DNA from: Bradyrhizobium sp. CIAT3101
GTDB taxonomy: Bacteria > Pseudomonadota > Alphaproteobacteria > Rhizobiales > Xanthobacteraceae
Direction: 5' to 3'
DNA length: 64,000 nucleotides
Assembly: GCF_029714945.1 (NCBI RefSeq)
Contig: NZ_CP121634.1
Coordinates: 8,453,001-8,517,000 of the forward strand
Shown piece after piece: positions 27,817 to 36,040 of this stretch. The notes under the pieces were generated by a model, which saw only the letters and a program-made list of their open reading frames with translations, did not search any database and was not told the origin of the DNA. Position numbers and translations under genes: made by a program. Within the stretch, counting starts at the first letter, position 1. Each line of letters starts with the position of its first letter.

Positions 27817-28563
27817 TCAACCGCCTGCTGTATCGGACCACGAAACGTTTGAGGGTGCGGCGAAAGGATCGCAACGGACTTCGCTCTTCAACTCTTCACC
27901 AGTTACCCACACAAGCCAGTTGTCCTCAGCAATATTCTCTCTAACCAGCCGCAAGATCGATCCGTCAGGTTCATGATGATAATAGTGTGGAAGCCCTTTA
28001 TCCACTCGCCAGCGAGCCACAAGCGCGCATAAGAAATCGGGAGCCCATATAGCATAAGCGATGCGGCGCGTAATTCGGGCTATCATCCTCGGCAGACCCT
28101 GTCCTCTGAGATCCGTGCGTACCCAAAGATCCCCATTGTAGGCTATTTTTCCGGTCATCTCCTCTGCGGCGGGTGCTATGCAAGCGCAACGATCGTGATG
28201 ATGCGCATGTGTGATCGGCTCACTGTAAAATGCTCTCAGCGTCCGAAGATGCTCTGCAAAGTTACTGTGCGAAAGGTCATAGAGCCGAGTAGCATTTGTA
28301 AGCACGACGTCGTTGTTCTTGTCGAGGCCAACCACCCAATATCCCTCGCCTGGGCGAATAGTCGATCGGTCAGGCCGAAAGTTTGGAAATGTTCGCTCCT
28401 TCGTCGGAGTTGCCTGGGTAATTGAGACATATTCATAAAAATCGAATCCCAAGAACAGGTTGATGTCTTTCTGGGCCGCGATGGTGTCGTATATCGGAAT
28501 TGACCGTAAGACATGCACCGGAATGGTTGCGCACATTGCTGCCGCTCGCTCGTCGACCGTCAT
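27817..28563 (-). CDS. GNAT-like acetyltransferase, hypothetical
   Basis: A 248-residue protein of unknown function. A possible acetyl-CoA-binding segment DLWVRTDLRGQGLPRMIARI (beginning near residue 145) has the R-x-x-G-x-G/A layout of GNAT enzymes (R-G-Q-G-L), preceded by GYWVVGLDKNNDVVLTNATR. The ATG at 28563 has a GAGGTAA ribosome site five bases upstream, supporting a real gene. It lies downstream, on the same strand, of the aminomutase and broken aminotransferase genes but about 600 bases away. Aminomutase plus an acetyltransferase recalls N-acetyl-beta-lysine synthesis, but this is only a context guess. Confidence 0.6.
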   Translation of the reverse strand: MTVDERAAAMCATIPVHVLRSIPIYDTIAAQKDINLFLGFDFYEYVSITQATPTKERTFPNFRPDRSTIRPGEGYWVVGLDKNNDVVLTNATRLYDLSHSNFAEHLRTLRAFYSEPITHAHHHDRCACIAPAAEEMTGKIAYNGDLWVRTDLRGQGLPRMIARITRRIAYAIWAPDFLCALVARWRVDKGLPHYYHHEPDGSILRLVRENIAEDNWLVWVTGEELKSEVRCDPFAAPSNVSWSDTAGG

Positions 28564-29179
28564 GGGTTACCTCGCACGCTATAACGATCAAACATGATAT
28601 GCTCTGGACAATGAACGTCGTACTACCTTTTCTCGTGGGCAAGCTTACAGGCCAGGTTGTGGGATCGTTCGTACGCAGGTACGCGCGAGAGGACGAGCCT
28701 GGTGGCGTTCACATTGAACTAACCGAAATCAAACAGCTCGCAAGTCTTGTTGGACGGACCAATGCGCATGCAATCGCGAACTTCTTTCGCTTCAGCTTGC
28801 ATGTTTTCTCGAGGAACACGGGACCCGTTCACCAAGCTTCACCTGAGCCGCGCCTCACGCAGCATAATCATTTTGGTCGTCCTGCCTGTCTGCATTGGCT
28901 GACGATACTTCCATGCTTTAACTTCCCGTTCAGTTTGGATCCAGCTGCGCCTAGCGTCCGATGTATTTTCGGCTAAACTGCTCTTCACTCAAAATAGTTC
29001 TGCCCTTCGGTCAGATGTGCGCAACCCTCGCTTGCTTGCAAACCCTTTCCTGTATCACCATTCAACTGCCGATGCCGCCCATCTCGCCGCAAAGGACATG
29101 GTCTGCGCAATCCGGAGGTCCATTGATCACGCTACTTTGCGAACAAAATGGTGACACGCAGTTCAGTGCCAGGTCAGGT
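28564..29179. other. Intergenic about 600 bases
   Basis: No clear gene. A plus-strand frame contains IELTEIKQLASLVGRTNAH, weakly like a Crp-type helix-turn-helix, but without a supporting domain. Confidence 0.35.
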
Positions 29180-30228
29180 CACATCATCTTTGTCTGATTT
29201 AGCCCTCGAAGTCCCTCTTCGATCCAGGGCCTCTGCCAAGGCCTCTTCAAATATTTCAAGGCCCTGAGTGAGAGTCTCGCGGTCAATCGTGAGTGCCGGC
29301 AAGATTTGTATGACCTCACCAACCGAAGCGCATCTCTCAATAAACAGCCCCCTCGCGAATGCGCTACGTGTGGTCGTTTCTGCAATTTGGGACGTCTGGC
29401 AATCAAATCCCAACGCCAGCCCCCTCCCTCGAACAGATAAGCTGCTCCCGTAGTGGCATGCAATGGCGTTGAGCCGGCAGCGCGCAAGCTCTCCCAAGCG
29501 CTGCACCTCGAGAGGATGCAGTCGCGCCAATAGATATCTATGGCGGCGGTTGCAGCCGCAAACGCAATGTCAGTCTTTCCGTACCCGCGTGCTGCACAGG
29601 CCAAGTGTGGTGGATCTCATCTTTAATCAACAGCATTGACAATGGCAGACCACAGCCGCTCAGAGAATTCGACATCACAACGATATCCGGAGATAAGCCT
29701 GCGAACTCGAAACTAAACAATTGGCCTGTCCTGCCACAGCCCATTTCTCTATCGTCGAGTATCAGAACGGCGCCAATCTCTTTCGCCATTTCCTGGAGCG
29801 ACAGCAACCACTCTTTCCGCGCGACAACCATGCCACTTTGTCGCTGCACAGCTTCGACCAGAATGGCAGCCGGACGATCAATGCCGGTGTGCTGGTCAAG
29901 CAGCACCTTTTGCAAATAGTCGGTTGTGCTAACGACGGGCCCAGGATAGCCTCCCTGCTCTGATGATTGTTGTGGCCATAGTTTAGCGACCCGGCACCTG
30001 AGTAAAAGTCGACAATTCTTCGGCATCCACCGTCAAAGCAACGGAGCCGCGTGCTCGGCTTAAAATGACAGGAGAGGTCCCCTTATCAAGATGGCTGTTC
30101 CATTCTAGCGACCTCAAGTCGTGCATTTTATACGGTTCGCTACCCACTTCGTGCAGCGCGCCTCCAACAGCAATCAGCCCGGCGCCTGCTCGGCACGACA
30201 GCATGTATTCCTGAATTAGTTCGCTCAC
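29180..30228 (-). pseudogene. Class III aminotransferase (diaminobutyrate aminotransferase-like), broken
   Basis: Fragments in at least three frames follow the order of an EctB-type class III transaminase: NSHLDKGTSPVILSRARGS (near 30030-30110), AAILVEAVQRQSGMVVAR and LDDREMGCGRTGQLFSFEFA (29700-29880), AFAAATAAIDIYW (near 29550), and RGLFIERCASVGEVIQILP (29270-29370). The PLP-lysine position in the SKSLSG motif reads Asn (SNSLSG), so even a repaired frame would lack Schiff-base chemistry. Intact relatives interconvert aspartate semialdehyde and 2,4-diaminobutyrate or related omega-amines. It lies just downstream of the aminomutase gene on the same strand, with a gap of about 175 bases. Confidence 0.85.
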
Positions 30229-30403
30229 TTACCGGAGATCGGAGCGACCGACCCCTTGCGTTCCGCTCCTGGATGACGATTTGGTAAATTGTTGCCGCCG
30301 AGTAGCTGAGGCCGCAACCCAGGATCTGCCGCCCAATGGTTTGATCCTCCTCTGCACTTTTCCGCCCAATACGGAGGTGCTTTTCGTCGTCCCACGGCGG
30401 CCT

Positions 30404-31597
30404 CTAGTTCTTCAATCGATCATCCTCCGGCAGATCATCTAACCAGCAAGCGGACTCGACGTATTGCCTTGAGAAGATCTTTCCAATTTTGTCTGGGATC
30501 CTGTTTTGATGATATCGCATATAGATTCTTCCATCGTCACCCAGATCAAGAATCTCGATCTTTCCGGTGTAATGCGACATGATATACTTGAAAGTCTTTT
30601 CCATTCCTGCCAGACGTTGATTGACCCCGTTCGCAATCTCTATTCCGCGACGAAGCGGGACCTGAAAATGGGACGCACCCTTCACCGGCCTTGCTTGAAA
30701 GAGATAATAGGGGCGGACGCCGATTTGGTGGCACTTAGCGAAGGTATCTGCCAAAATTTCGGGATTGTCATTTATGTCTGCAAGAAGCACAGATTGATTG
30801 AGGAACTGCACTCCCTGTGCACGCAAGGATCTGATATTTTGCTCAGCATCGACCGAGATCTCACCGATGTGATCGAAGTGCGTGACAAGCACCACAGTCT
30901 TGCCCGCATCACGTATTCGTTGGAAGAACGCAGGTAGAGCAGGATCCTCGAAGCGCTTTGGCTCAAAGGCGAGCAGCTTCGTGCCGATTCGAATGGAAGC
31001 TAAATGTGGAATCGAGAGCAGATGAGCAAGAATCTCGTCGAGCTTTGCCGTACTAAGAATAAAGGGGTCGCCTCCCGACAGCAGCACGTTTGTCATCTCA
31101 GGATGGCAGCTGATGTACCGACCAACTTTCGCTACATCTGGTACGATCTCATCTGATTCTCGGCCAACAAGTCGCTTTCGGAAGCAAAAACGACAATATG
31201 AGGCACAACGGTTAGTCACCAGCAGCAATCCGGTCTGTGCGTACTTGTGCTGAAGTCCACGCACCACGGTGTTGTCGTGCTCACCACTCGTGTCCAAAAC
31301 CCCCGGGCTGTCGAGCTCCTTGACTGAGGGCTCCACAATACGTCTTAGCTGCTCGTAGAAACTATTGTTGGCAATCTGCTGGCGGTAGAATTTTGTGACA
31401 TGATGGCGTGTGATGCTACGGGCTTGCAGCTCCGTCTCCTTAATCCTGCGCTCACCTTCTATAAATCTCATGACCACGGTGCCGGGGGATGCCTCTGATT
31501 GGGCCGACGACAACAGAGGCGAGAGATCTCCAGCGGCCGTCAATTCGCCTGGTGCGTTGCCCGCGTCAGCTATTTGAGTCAACGGAGAGGTTTTCAT
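30404..31597 (-). CDS. Lysine 2,3-aminomutase family radical SAM enzyme (KamA-like)
   Basis: A 397-residue radical SAM aminomutase. The cluster motif is C131-x3-C135-x2-C138 (NRCASYCRFCFRKR), followed by NVLLSGGDPF, with the PLP-binding and substrate-binding regions intact to the C-terminus (ILDLGDDGRIYMRYHQ). Family members shift the 2-amino group of lysine (or glutamate) to the 3-position, giving beta-amino acids; EpmB relatives are shorter. The ATG has AAGGAG six bases upstream. Downstream on the same strand are a broken class III aminotransferase and a GNAT-like gene, so it may be a survivor of a beta-lysine or diamino acid pathway. No EF-P or epmA gene is nearby. The substrate (lysine or glutamate) cannot be fixed by eye. 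Confidence 0.88.
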   Translation of the reverse strand: MKTSPLTQIADAGNAPGELTAAGDLSPLLSSAQSEASPGTVVMRFIEGERRIKETELQARSITRHHVTKFYRQQIANNSFYEQLRRIVEPSVKELDSPGVLDTSGEHDNTVVRGLQHKYAQTGLLLVTNRCASYCRFCFRKRLVGRESDEIVPDVAKVGRYISCHPEMTNVLLSGGDPFILSTAKLDEILAHLLSIPHLASIRIGTKLLAFEPKRFEDPALPAFFQRIRDAGKTVVLVTHFDHIGEISVDAEQNIRSLRAQGVQFLNQSVLLADINDNPEILADTFAKCHQIGVRPYYLFQARPVKGASHFQVPLRRGIEIANGVNQRLAGMEKTFKYIMSHYTGKIEILDLGDDGRIYMRYHQNRIPDKIGKIFSRQYVESACWLDDLPEDDRLKN

Positions 31598-32687
31598 TTG
31601 AACTCCTTCGAAACGGAGGGAGATCGTCCCGTAGTGACGTGCTTCTCAGCTTCCAGCAATCCGCATGCCAACAAGATTTGGCGCAGCATCAGCGCAACAC
31701 ATCAGACTCGAACCGACTTCTCGGCTGTCGAGTAAACAATGGTCGTCCGTTTGTCGGGCTTCAAACAGGATGATTTCGATTGGACATAAGCTCCGATGAG
31801 ACAAGAAGGCTCATTTGCTTCAACCGTTCCCCACTGGACGCGTTAGAACGGTCCGATCGATCAGACACCATCGTCCCAATGTTTGGGAGATCACAAGAAA
31901 GGTCCTCCTCGCTACGACGGACTCTTAGAGCGTTGGTAGACGTACTCATCCCATGAGACCGGCGATCGCGAAAGGATCGTTTGCGCCGATCGAAATAGGC
32001 ACCGCATAGATCGTGCACTTCTAGGCGGAGACCAAGTCAGCCAACTGATCAGCGATTTCTGAACTCAGGTCAAAGCGAGATTCGAACAGGGCAATCGGTC
32101 TGCACGACATTGGAATGAGAGCACTACCCCCACCGCATCTGAATCAATATGAAGATATATCCGCACTGCCTCCCGAATTACCTTCTTAAGATTTTCGTAC
32201 CTTGCTCACCGCCTCTACTGTATGGCTGCGGATACGAACATGTCCGTTAAACACTGGCGTTGCCTGGCTCTTACGCCACAATCTTGTACGTCGAGCAGCG
32301 CCGACGGTCGCTGAACGCGATTTTGACGCGCGAACTCCCTCTGTTGGTAGGTGCGCACATCTGTACGCTTCGCTAAATGTGCGGCTGCTAATCCAGTAAG
32401 TCGGTCTGGCATGGTACGACGCGAAAGCATGCGGGCACCAAAGAACCGGACGCTGTCATGACTACAATCGTCGATTCAAAGGCATAGTTTTGCGGAGCAT
32501 GATTGGATTGAGGTCTATATTTGCGTAAGTAATGAGACGGCGGTGATGCAGATGAAGCTCTAGGTTGGTTTCAATGACACTCTTCGTAAAGGACATCACA
32601 GGATGACGGCCGCTTCCATCGGCTTCTATGCCATCTTCACGCAAGTCCCTTGCTCTTCGGCCGCGCGGCCGCGGTAGGGGGAATGAT
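31598..32687. other. Divergent intergenic region about 1.1 kb
   Basis: Lies between the minus-strand aminomutase and the plus-strand kinase operon. Presumably carries both promoters. A minus-strand 62-codon frame from 31949 has no ribosome site. No operator recognised. Confidence 0.4.
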
Positions 32688-33719
32688 ATGATGGAGATGC
32701 TGACGAGGACTCCGGGGGACGGCAAGATTGCTAGCTCCCACTCACTCGCGAAGCCAAGCGGGGTGGCAACCTGCCACCCTCACTTCGGCGAGCTGCTCCA
32801 GGGAGCTTTCGCCCTTGAGAAAGGGGCGGACCGCCGCACGGTGCGCGCGCTCGTTTCAGTTCACATGCCGCACGCCGATGGATCGGAAGCCCGTGCGACG
32901 TTGGAGCCGAGCCGCATCGGGAAGTTTGTGCAGCAAGTCGGCCGCACCGGCATCCAAGTGACACCAAGTCACTTCTACAAATGTGAGCTCGCCGCTCGAC
33001 TTGCCCTCGATGCCTTTGGATTGAGGAATATGGCAGCCACTCTTGATGTCAGGACTTTTGTTCCGGAAGGCGCCGGCATGGGCTCATCGACGAGCGGCGT
33101 AGTGGCCTCTATCCGTGCGATCGCTAAGTGCGTAACAGCCTATCGGGGATCACGGGTGCTTCTGGCGCCCCATCTTCAGGCGGAGCTTGCCGTGGCGGCT
33201 GAGCATGCCTGCGACTCGCTGATGTTCGACTGCACAAGCAGCACCATTCTTTTCGCTCAACGAATGGGCAAAGTTGTGCAGCTGTTCAACGGCCCGCTCC
33301 CACAAATGTACATTTTGGGGTTCGACACCGGCGCGGCCAACGGAGGCATTGGAACGGACTGCCTACCGCGAGCGCGCTACTCGCGTGATCAGATCGCCGC
33401 CTTCGGCTGCGCATTGGCCGTCCTGGAGCGTGCGATCGCAGAGCAGAGCGTCGCACTCGCCGGCCGGGTGGCGACTTTCTCCGCTATACAGAGCGAGACC
33501 GCCCTGCAGAATCCCCACAAGAAGCCGAAGTTTGACGAACTTCTCCGCATCAAGGAAGACACGGGATCGGCCGGTATTGTTGTTGCCCATAGCGGTACGG
33601 TCGCCGGCCTGATCTTCGACCCGCATTTAGCCGACCTTCGCAGCCGACTGGATGAGGCTAAATCCGCGATCGGTCGCCTTGGCTTCGATATCCTCCGCAG
33701 TTTCTCGACTCCTTACTGA
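32688..33719 (+). CDS. GHMP-superfamily kinase, threonine-kinase (PduX)-like
   Basis: A 343-residue GHMP kinase. The N-terminal CHPHFGELLQGAF (residues 29-41) matches the C-P-x-x-x-GE-L-x-Q-G opening of PduX-type L-threonine kinases, and the ATP loop EGAGMGSSTSG (127-137) is intact. The ATG at 32688 has AGGGGG six bases upstream; the longer frame to 32628 has no similarity. It should phosphorylate the side-chain hydroxyl of threonine or a related amino acid, activating it as a leaving group for the PLP enzyme that follows nine bases later. No cobalamin genes are nearby, arguing against a vitamin B12 role. This corresponds to the kinase (DabC-like) step proposed for 2,3-diaminobutyrate synthesis (inference). 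Confidence 0.82.
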   Translation: MMEMLTRTPGDGKIASSHSLAKPSGVATCHPHFGELLQGAFALEKGADRRTVRALVSVHMPHADGSEARATLEPSRIGKFVQQVGRTGIQVTPSHFYKCELAARLALDAFGLRNMAATLDVRTFVPEGAGMGSSTSGVVASIRAIAKCVTAYRGSRVLLAPHLQAELAVAAEHACDSLMFDCTSSTILFAQRMGKVVQLFNGPLPQMYILGFDTGAANGGIGTDCLPRARYSRDQIAAFGCALAVLERAIAEQSVALAGRVATFSAIQSETALQNPHKKPKFDELLRIKEDTGSAGIVVAHSGTVAGLIFDPHLADLRSRLDEAKSAIGRLGFDILRSFSTPY

Positions 33720-33728
33720 GGATAGGCG

Positions 33729-34766
33729 ATGGCGCACACGCTCTCCGATACCATCGACGCCCATGCGCCCCTCAAGATCGTTTCCCTGCGGCCAGAAAAC
33801 CTTGCCGCGATCGATTTCAGGGTCATGAAAGTATTTCCTGCATTCAACATCATCGAATCAGGCCTTCGCGATGGCACAATCAGCTCCAACACGACGATTG
33901 TCGAAACGTCGAGCGGAACGATGGCTCTCGCTCTCGCCATCGTTTGCATGCAATTCTCGCTGAGGTTACACATCTTCGGCGACCGCGCCATCGAGCCCCC
34001 CCTTAAACGCACGATCGAGGAGTTAGGCGCTAAAGTTCACCTCGTCGAGGCGACAGCGTGCGACCCGAACGTCCAGCAGCTCCGTAAAAAGGCCCTCCTC
34101 AACTTTATGGATCGGACCGGAGCTACGTGGTCACGACAGTACGACAACCTCGGCAACCATCTTTCGTATGCGCGCCCAGCTGAGCAAGCGATAAGGCACT
34201 TCGGGAAGATCGACATTCTGGTCGCAACTGTGGGCTCCGGAGGTTCATCCTGTGGCCTTGCCCGCTATTGTCGAGCATTCTTTCCCGAAATGAAGCTCAT
34301 CGGGATCGACACCTTCGGTAGCGTCTTGTTCGGCCAACCGGCGAGCCGACGTGATTTGCGGGGGCTCGGCAATAGCGTTCTACCCGGCAACTTGTTCCAC
34401 GAAGCGTTTGATGAAATTCATTGGCTCGGTGCTAACGAAGCATATCAAGCTGCGCATCGGCTTCATCGCGAGACTTCGTTAAGGCGTGGGCCGACGAGCG
34501 GGGCGGCCTTTCTCGTCGCTAAGTGGTACGCTGAGCGCTTTACCAAAAGCAAGGTGCTCGCCGTCTTTCCAGACGACAGTAATCGCTACGAGCACAACGT
34601 TTACGATCCCACGTGGATGTCCGCCAACGGCTATCAGGCCGTACTCGCCGCGACCGAGCCTGTCCTTGTCCATCATCCGCTCCATGCTGATAGCGGATGG
34701 TGCCGCTTCAACTGGAGCCGTCGCTCGTTGACCGAGGTAATGGGTGATCAACCCTCCTCCAATTGA
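33729..34766 (+). CDS. Cysteine synthase-like PLP enzyme (fold type II, beta-replacement)
   Basis: A 345-residue fold-type II PLP enzyme. The PLP Lys is probably Lys34 in RVMKVFPAFNIIE, aligned with the KDR segment of CysK; the phosphate/substrate loop TIVETSSGTMALALA (56-70) and Gly-rich ATVGSGGSSCGLARY (166-180) are conserved. Relatives include CysK, SbnA and DabB-type enzymes that replace a beta-leaving group (acetate or phosphate) by a nucleophile. After a threonine-kinase-like gene, the likely reaction is phosphate displacement from O-phosphothreonine by an amino donor such as aspartate (inference). The stop overlaps the ATP-grasp start (TTGA). The unusual sequence around Lys34 (no KDR) could indicate altered specificity. 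Confidence 0.82.
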   Translation: MAHTLSDTIDAHAPLKIVSLRPENLAAIDFRVMKVFPAFNIIESGLRDGTISSNTTIVETSSGTMALALAIVCMQFSLRLHIFGDRAIEPPLKRTIEELGAKVHLVEATACDPNVQQLRKKALLNFMDRTGATWSRQYDNLGNHLSYARPAEQAIRHFGKIDILVATVGSGGSSCGLARYCRAFFPEMKLIGIDTFGSVLFGQPASRRDLRGLGNSVLPGNLFHEAFDEIHWLGANEAYQAAHRLHRETSLRRGPTSGAAFLVAKWYAERFTKSKVLAVFPDDSNRYEHNVYDPTWMSANGYQAVLAATEPVLVHHPLHADSGWCRFNWSRRSLTEVMGDQPSSN

Positions 34767-36040
34767 AGTATACACAAGTGATCAACTCAGCTGCGATCTT
34801 CATCGAATCCAACACGACAGGCTCGGGCGCCGACTTTCTTCTGCGCGCACCAGAACTTGGGCTTGTTCCGATCTTTGTTACAGCGTCAACCGAACGGTAT
34901 TCCTTTCTGAGTCGCATTTCGGACCTCGAACTGCGTCAATGCGATACATCTTCAGAAACCGCTGTTAGAGCTGTGATCGACAGCATCGCCGCGACCACGC
35001 CGATCGCGCTGCTCACGACTTCCAGCGATTTCTACCTTTATACAGCAGCGCTGGAAGCTAGGCGGTTAGGACTTAGTGGTCCGGACCCGAACGCAATCGC
35101 GCTTTGTCAAGATAAGGATCGCCAGGCCGCCGCCCTGCGGATGGCAGGTATCGGCGTGCCCTATAGCGCGACAGTGCGAGCGGAGTGCGATATCGGCAAC
35201 GCGATCAAACAAATCGGGGTGCCTGCAGTAGCCAAGCCGATCAGCGGGACCGGCAGCATCGGGGTCACCCTCGCCGAGACCGAAACAGGCGCAGGGGATG
35301 CCTTGCGCAAGCTACTCGGGACAACGAAGGACGTGCGTGGCCGCGCTATTCAGCCTGGTGCACTTCTTATGTCGTATGTCGCCGGCGAGGAGTATTCAGT
35401 CGAGATTCTCGATAGCAAGATAATCGGCGTAACGCGGAAACACCTTGGACATTTGCCGCATTTCGTTGAAGTTGGACATGATATACCAGCGCCGATCTCG
35501 TCCAAATTGCGCGCGAAGATCGAAAATGAGGCGCTGCGTGCTATCCAAGTTCTCGGGCACGCGAAAGGACCAGCCCATGTCGAACTCCGGGTCGGCGAGG
35601 ATCGCGTCACGATAATCGAGGTCAATCCACGCCTCGCTGGCGGTTCGATCCCCACCCTTTTTCGTTACACAACGGGTTTTGACCCGGTCCTCGCGGTCCT
35701 CCGTAGCCTACTCGGAATGTCCCCGCCTGCTTTGGCCGGAGGCGCACACGGCTCGATACGATTCATTGTTCCGGAGCGTGACGGCTTCTTCACCCTTCCC
35801 CCGAATTGCGAGCAGCTCGTCGACCGCTTCGGAGTGACGGAGTTCGTGCTGTATCAAACTCCCCCATTACAGTTCAGGCGGTGCAACGATTTCCGCGACC
35901 GGATCGGTCACGTCATTGCAGTTGGCGACGACCCAGCTGCTGTTGCACGGCGCGCCGAAGCTGCCGTCGCTTTTATCCTTGGCGCATGTGGAGAGATCGT
36001 TGCAGAGCACAGGCCGCATCAAATCGACTCTTCATCCTGA
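34763..36040 (+). CDS. ATP-grasp carboxylate-amine ligase
   Basis: A 425-residue ATP-grasp enzyme. Nucleotide-binding segments are visible at PAVAKPISGTGSIGV (near residue 155), MSYVAGEEYSVEIL (near 205) and the Mg-ligand block IIEVNPRLAGGS (near 285), an arrangement found in biotin-carboxylase-like and L-amino acid ligases. It would join a carboxylate to an amine through an acyl phosphate, for example making a dipeptide or amide from the diamino acid made by its neighbours. The start is a TTG overlapping the upstream stop; a GTG five codons in is an alternative. It overlaps the lyase gene by about 40 bases, so the operon is tightly packed. The substrate pair is unknown. Confidence 0.85.
   Translation: MKYTQVINSAAIFIESNTTGSGADFLLRAPELGLVPIFVTASTERYSFLSRISDLELRQCDTSSETAVRAVIDSIAATTPIALLTTSSDFYLYTAALEARRLGLSGPDPNAIALCQDKDRQAAALRMAGIGVPYSATVRAECDIGNAIKQIGVPAVAKPISGTGSIGVTLAETETGAGDALRKLLGTTKDVRGRAIQPGALLMSYVAGEEYSVEILDSKIIGVTRKHLGHLPHFVEVGHDIPAPISSKLRAKIENEALRAIQVLGHAKGPAHVELRVGEDRVTIIEVNPRLAGGSIPTLFRYTTGFDPVLAVLRSLLGMSPPALAGGAHGSIRFIVPERDGFFTLPPNCEQLVDRFGVTEFVLYQTPPLQFRRCNDFRDRIGHVIAVGDDPAAVARRAEAAVAFILGACGEIVAEHRPHQIDSSS

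Noticed and set aside
28500..28976. Possible Crp-type HTH remnant on plus
   Set aside because: One short segment resembles an HTH; no sensor domain and it overlaps the 5' end of the GNAT-like gene on the other strand.
31761..31949. 62-codon minus-strand frame upstream of the aminomutase gene
   Set aside because: No ribosome site and no recognised pattern, although position would suit a leader or small protein.
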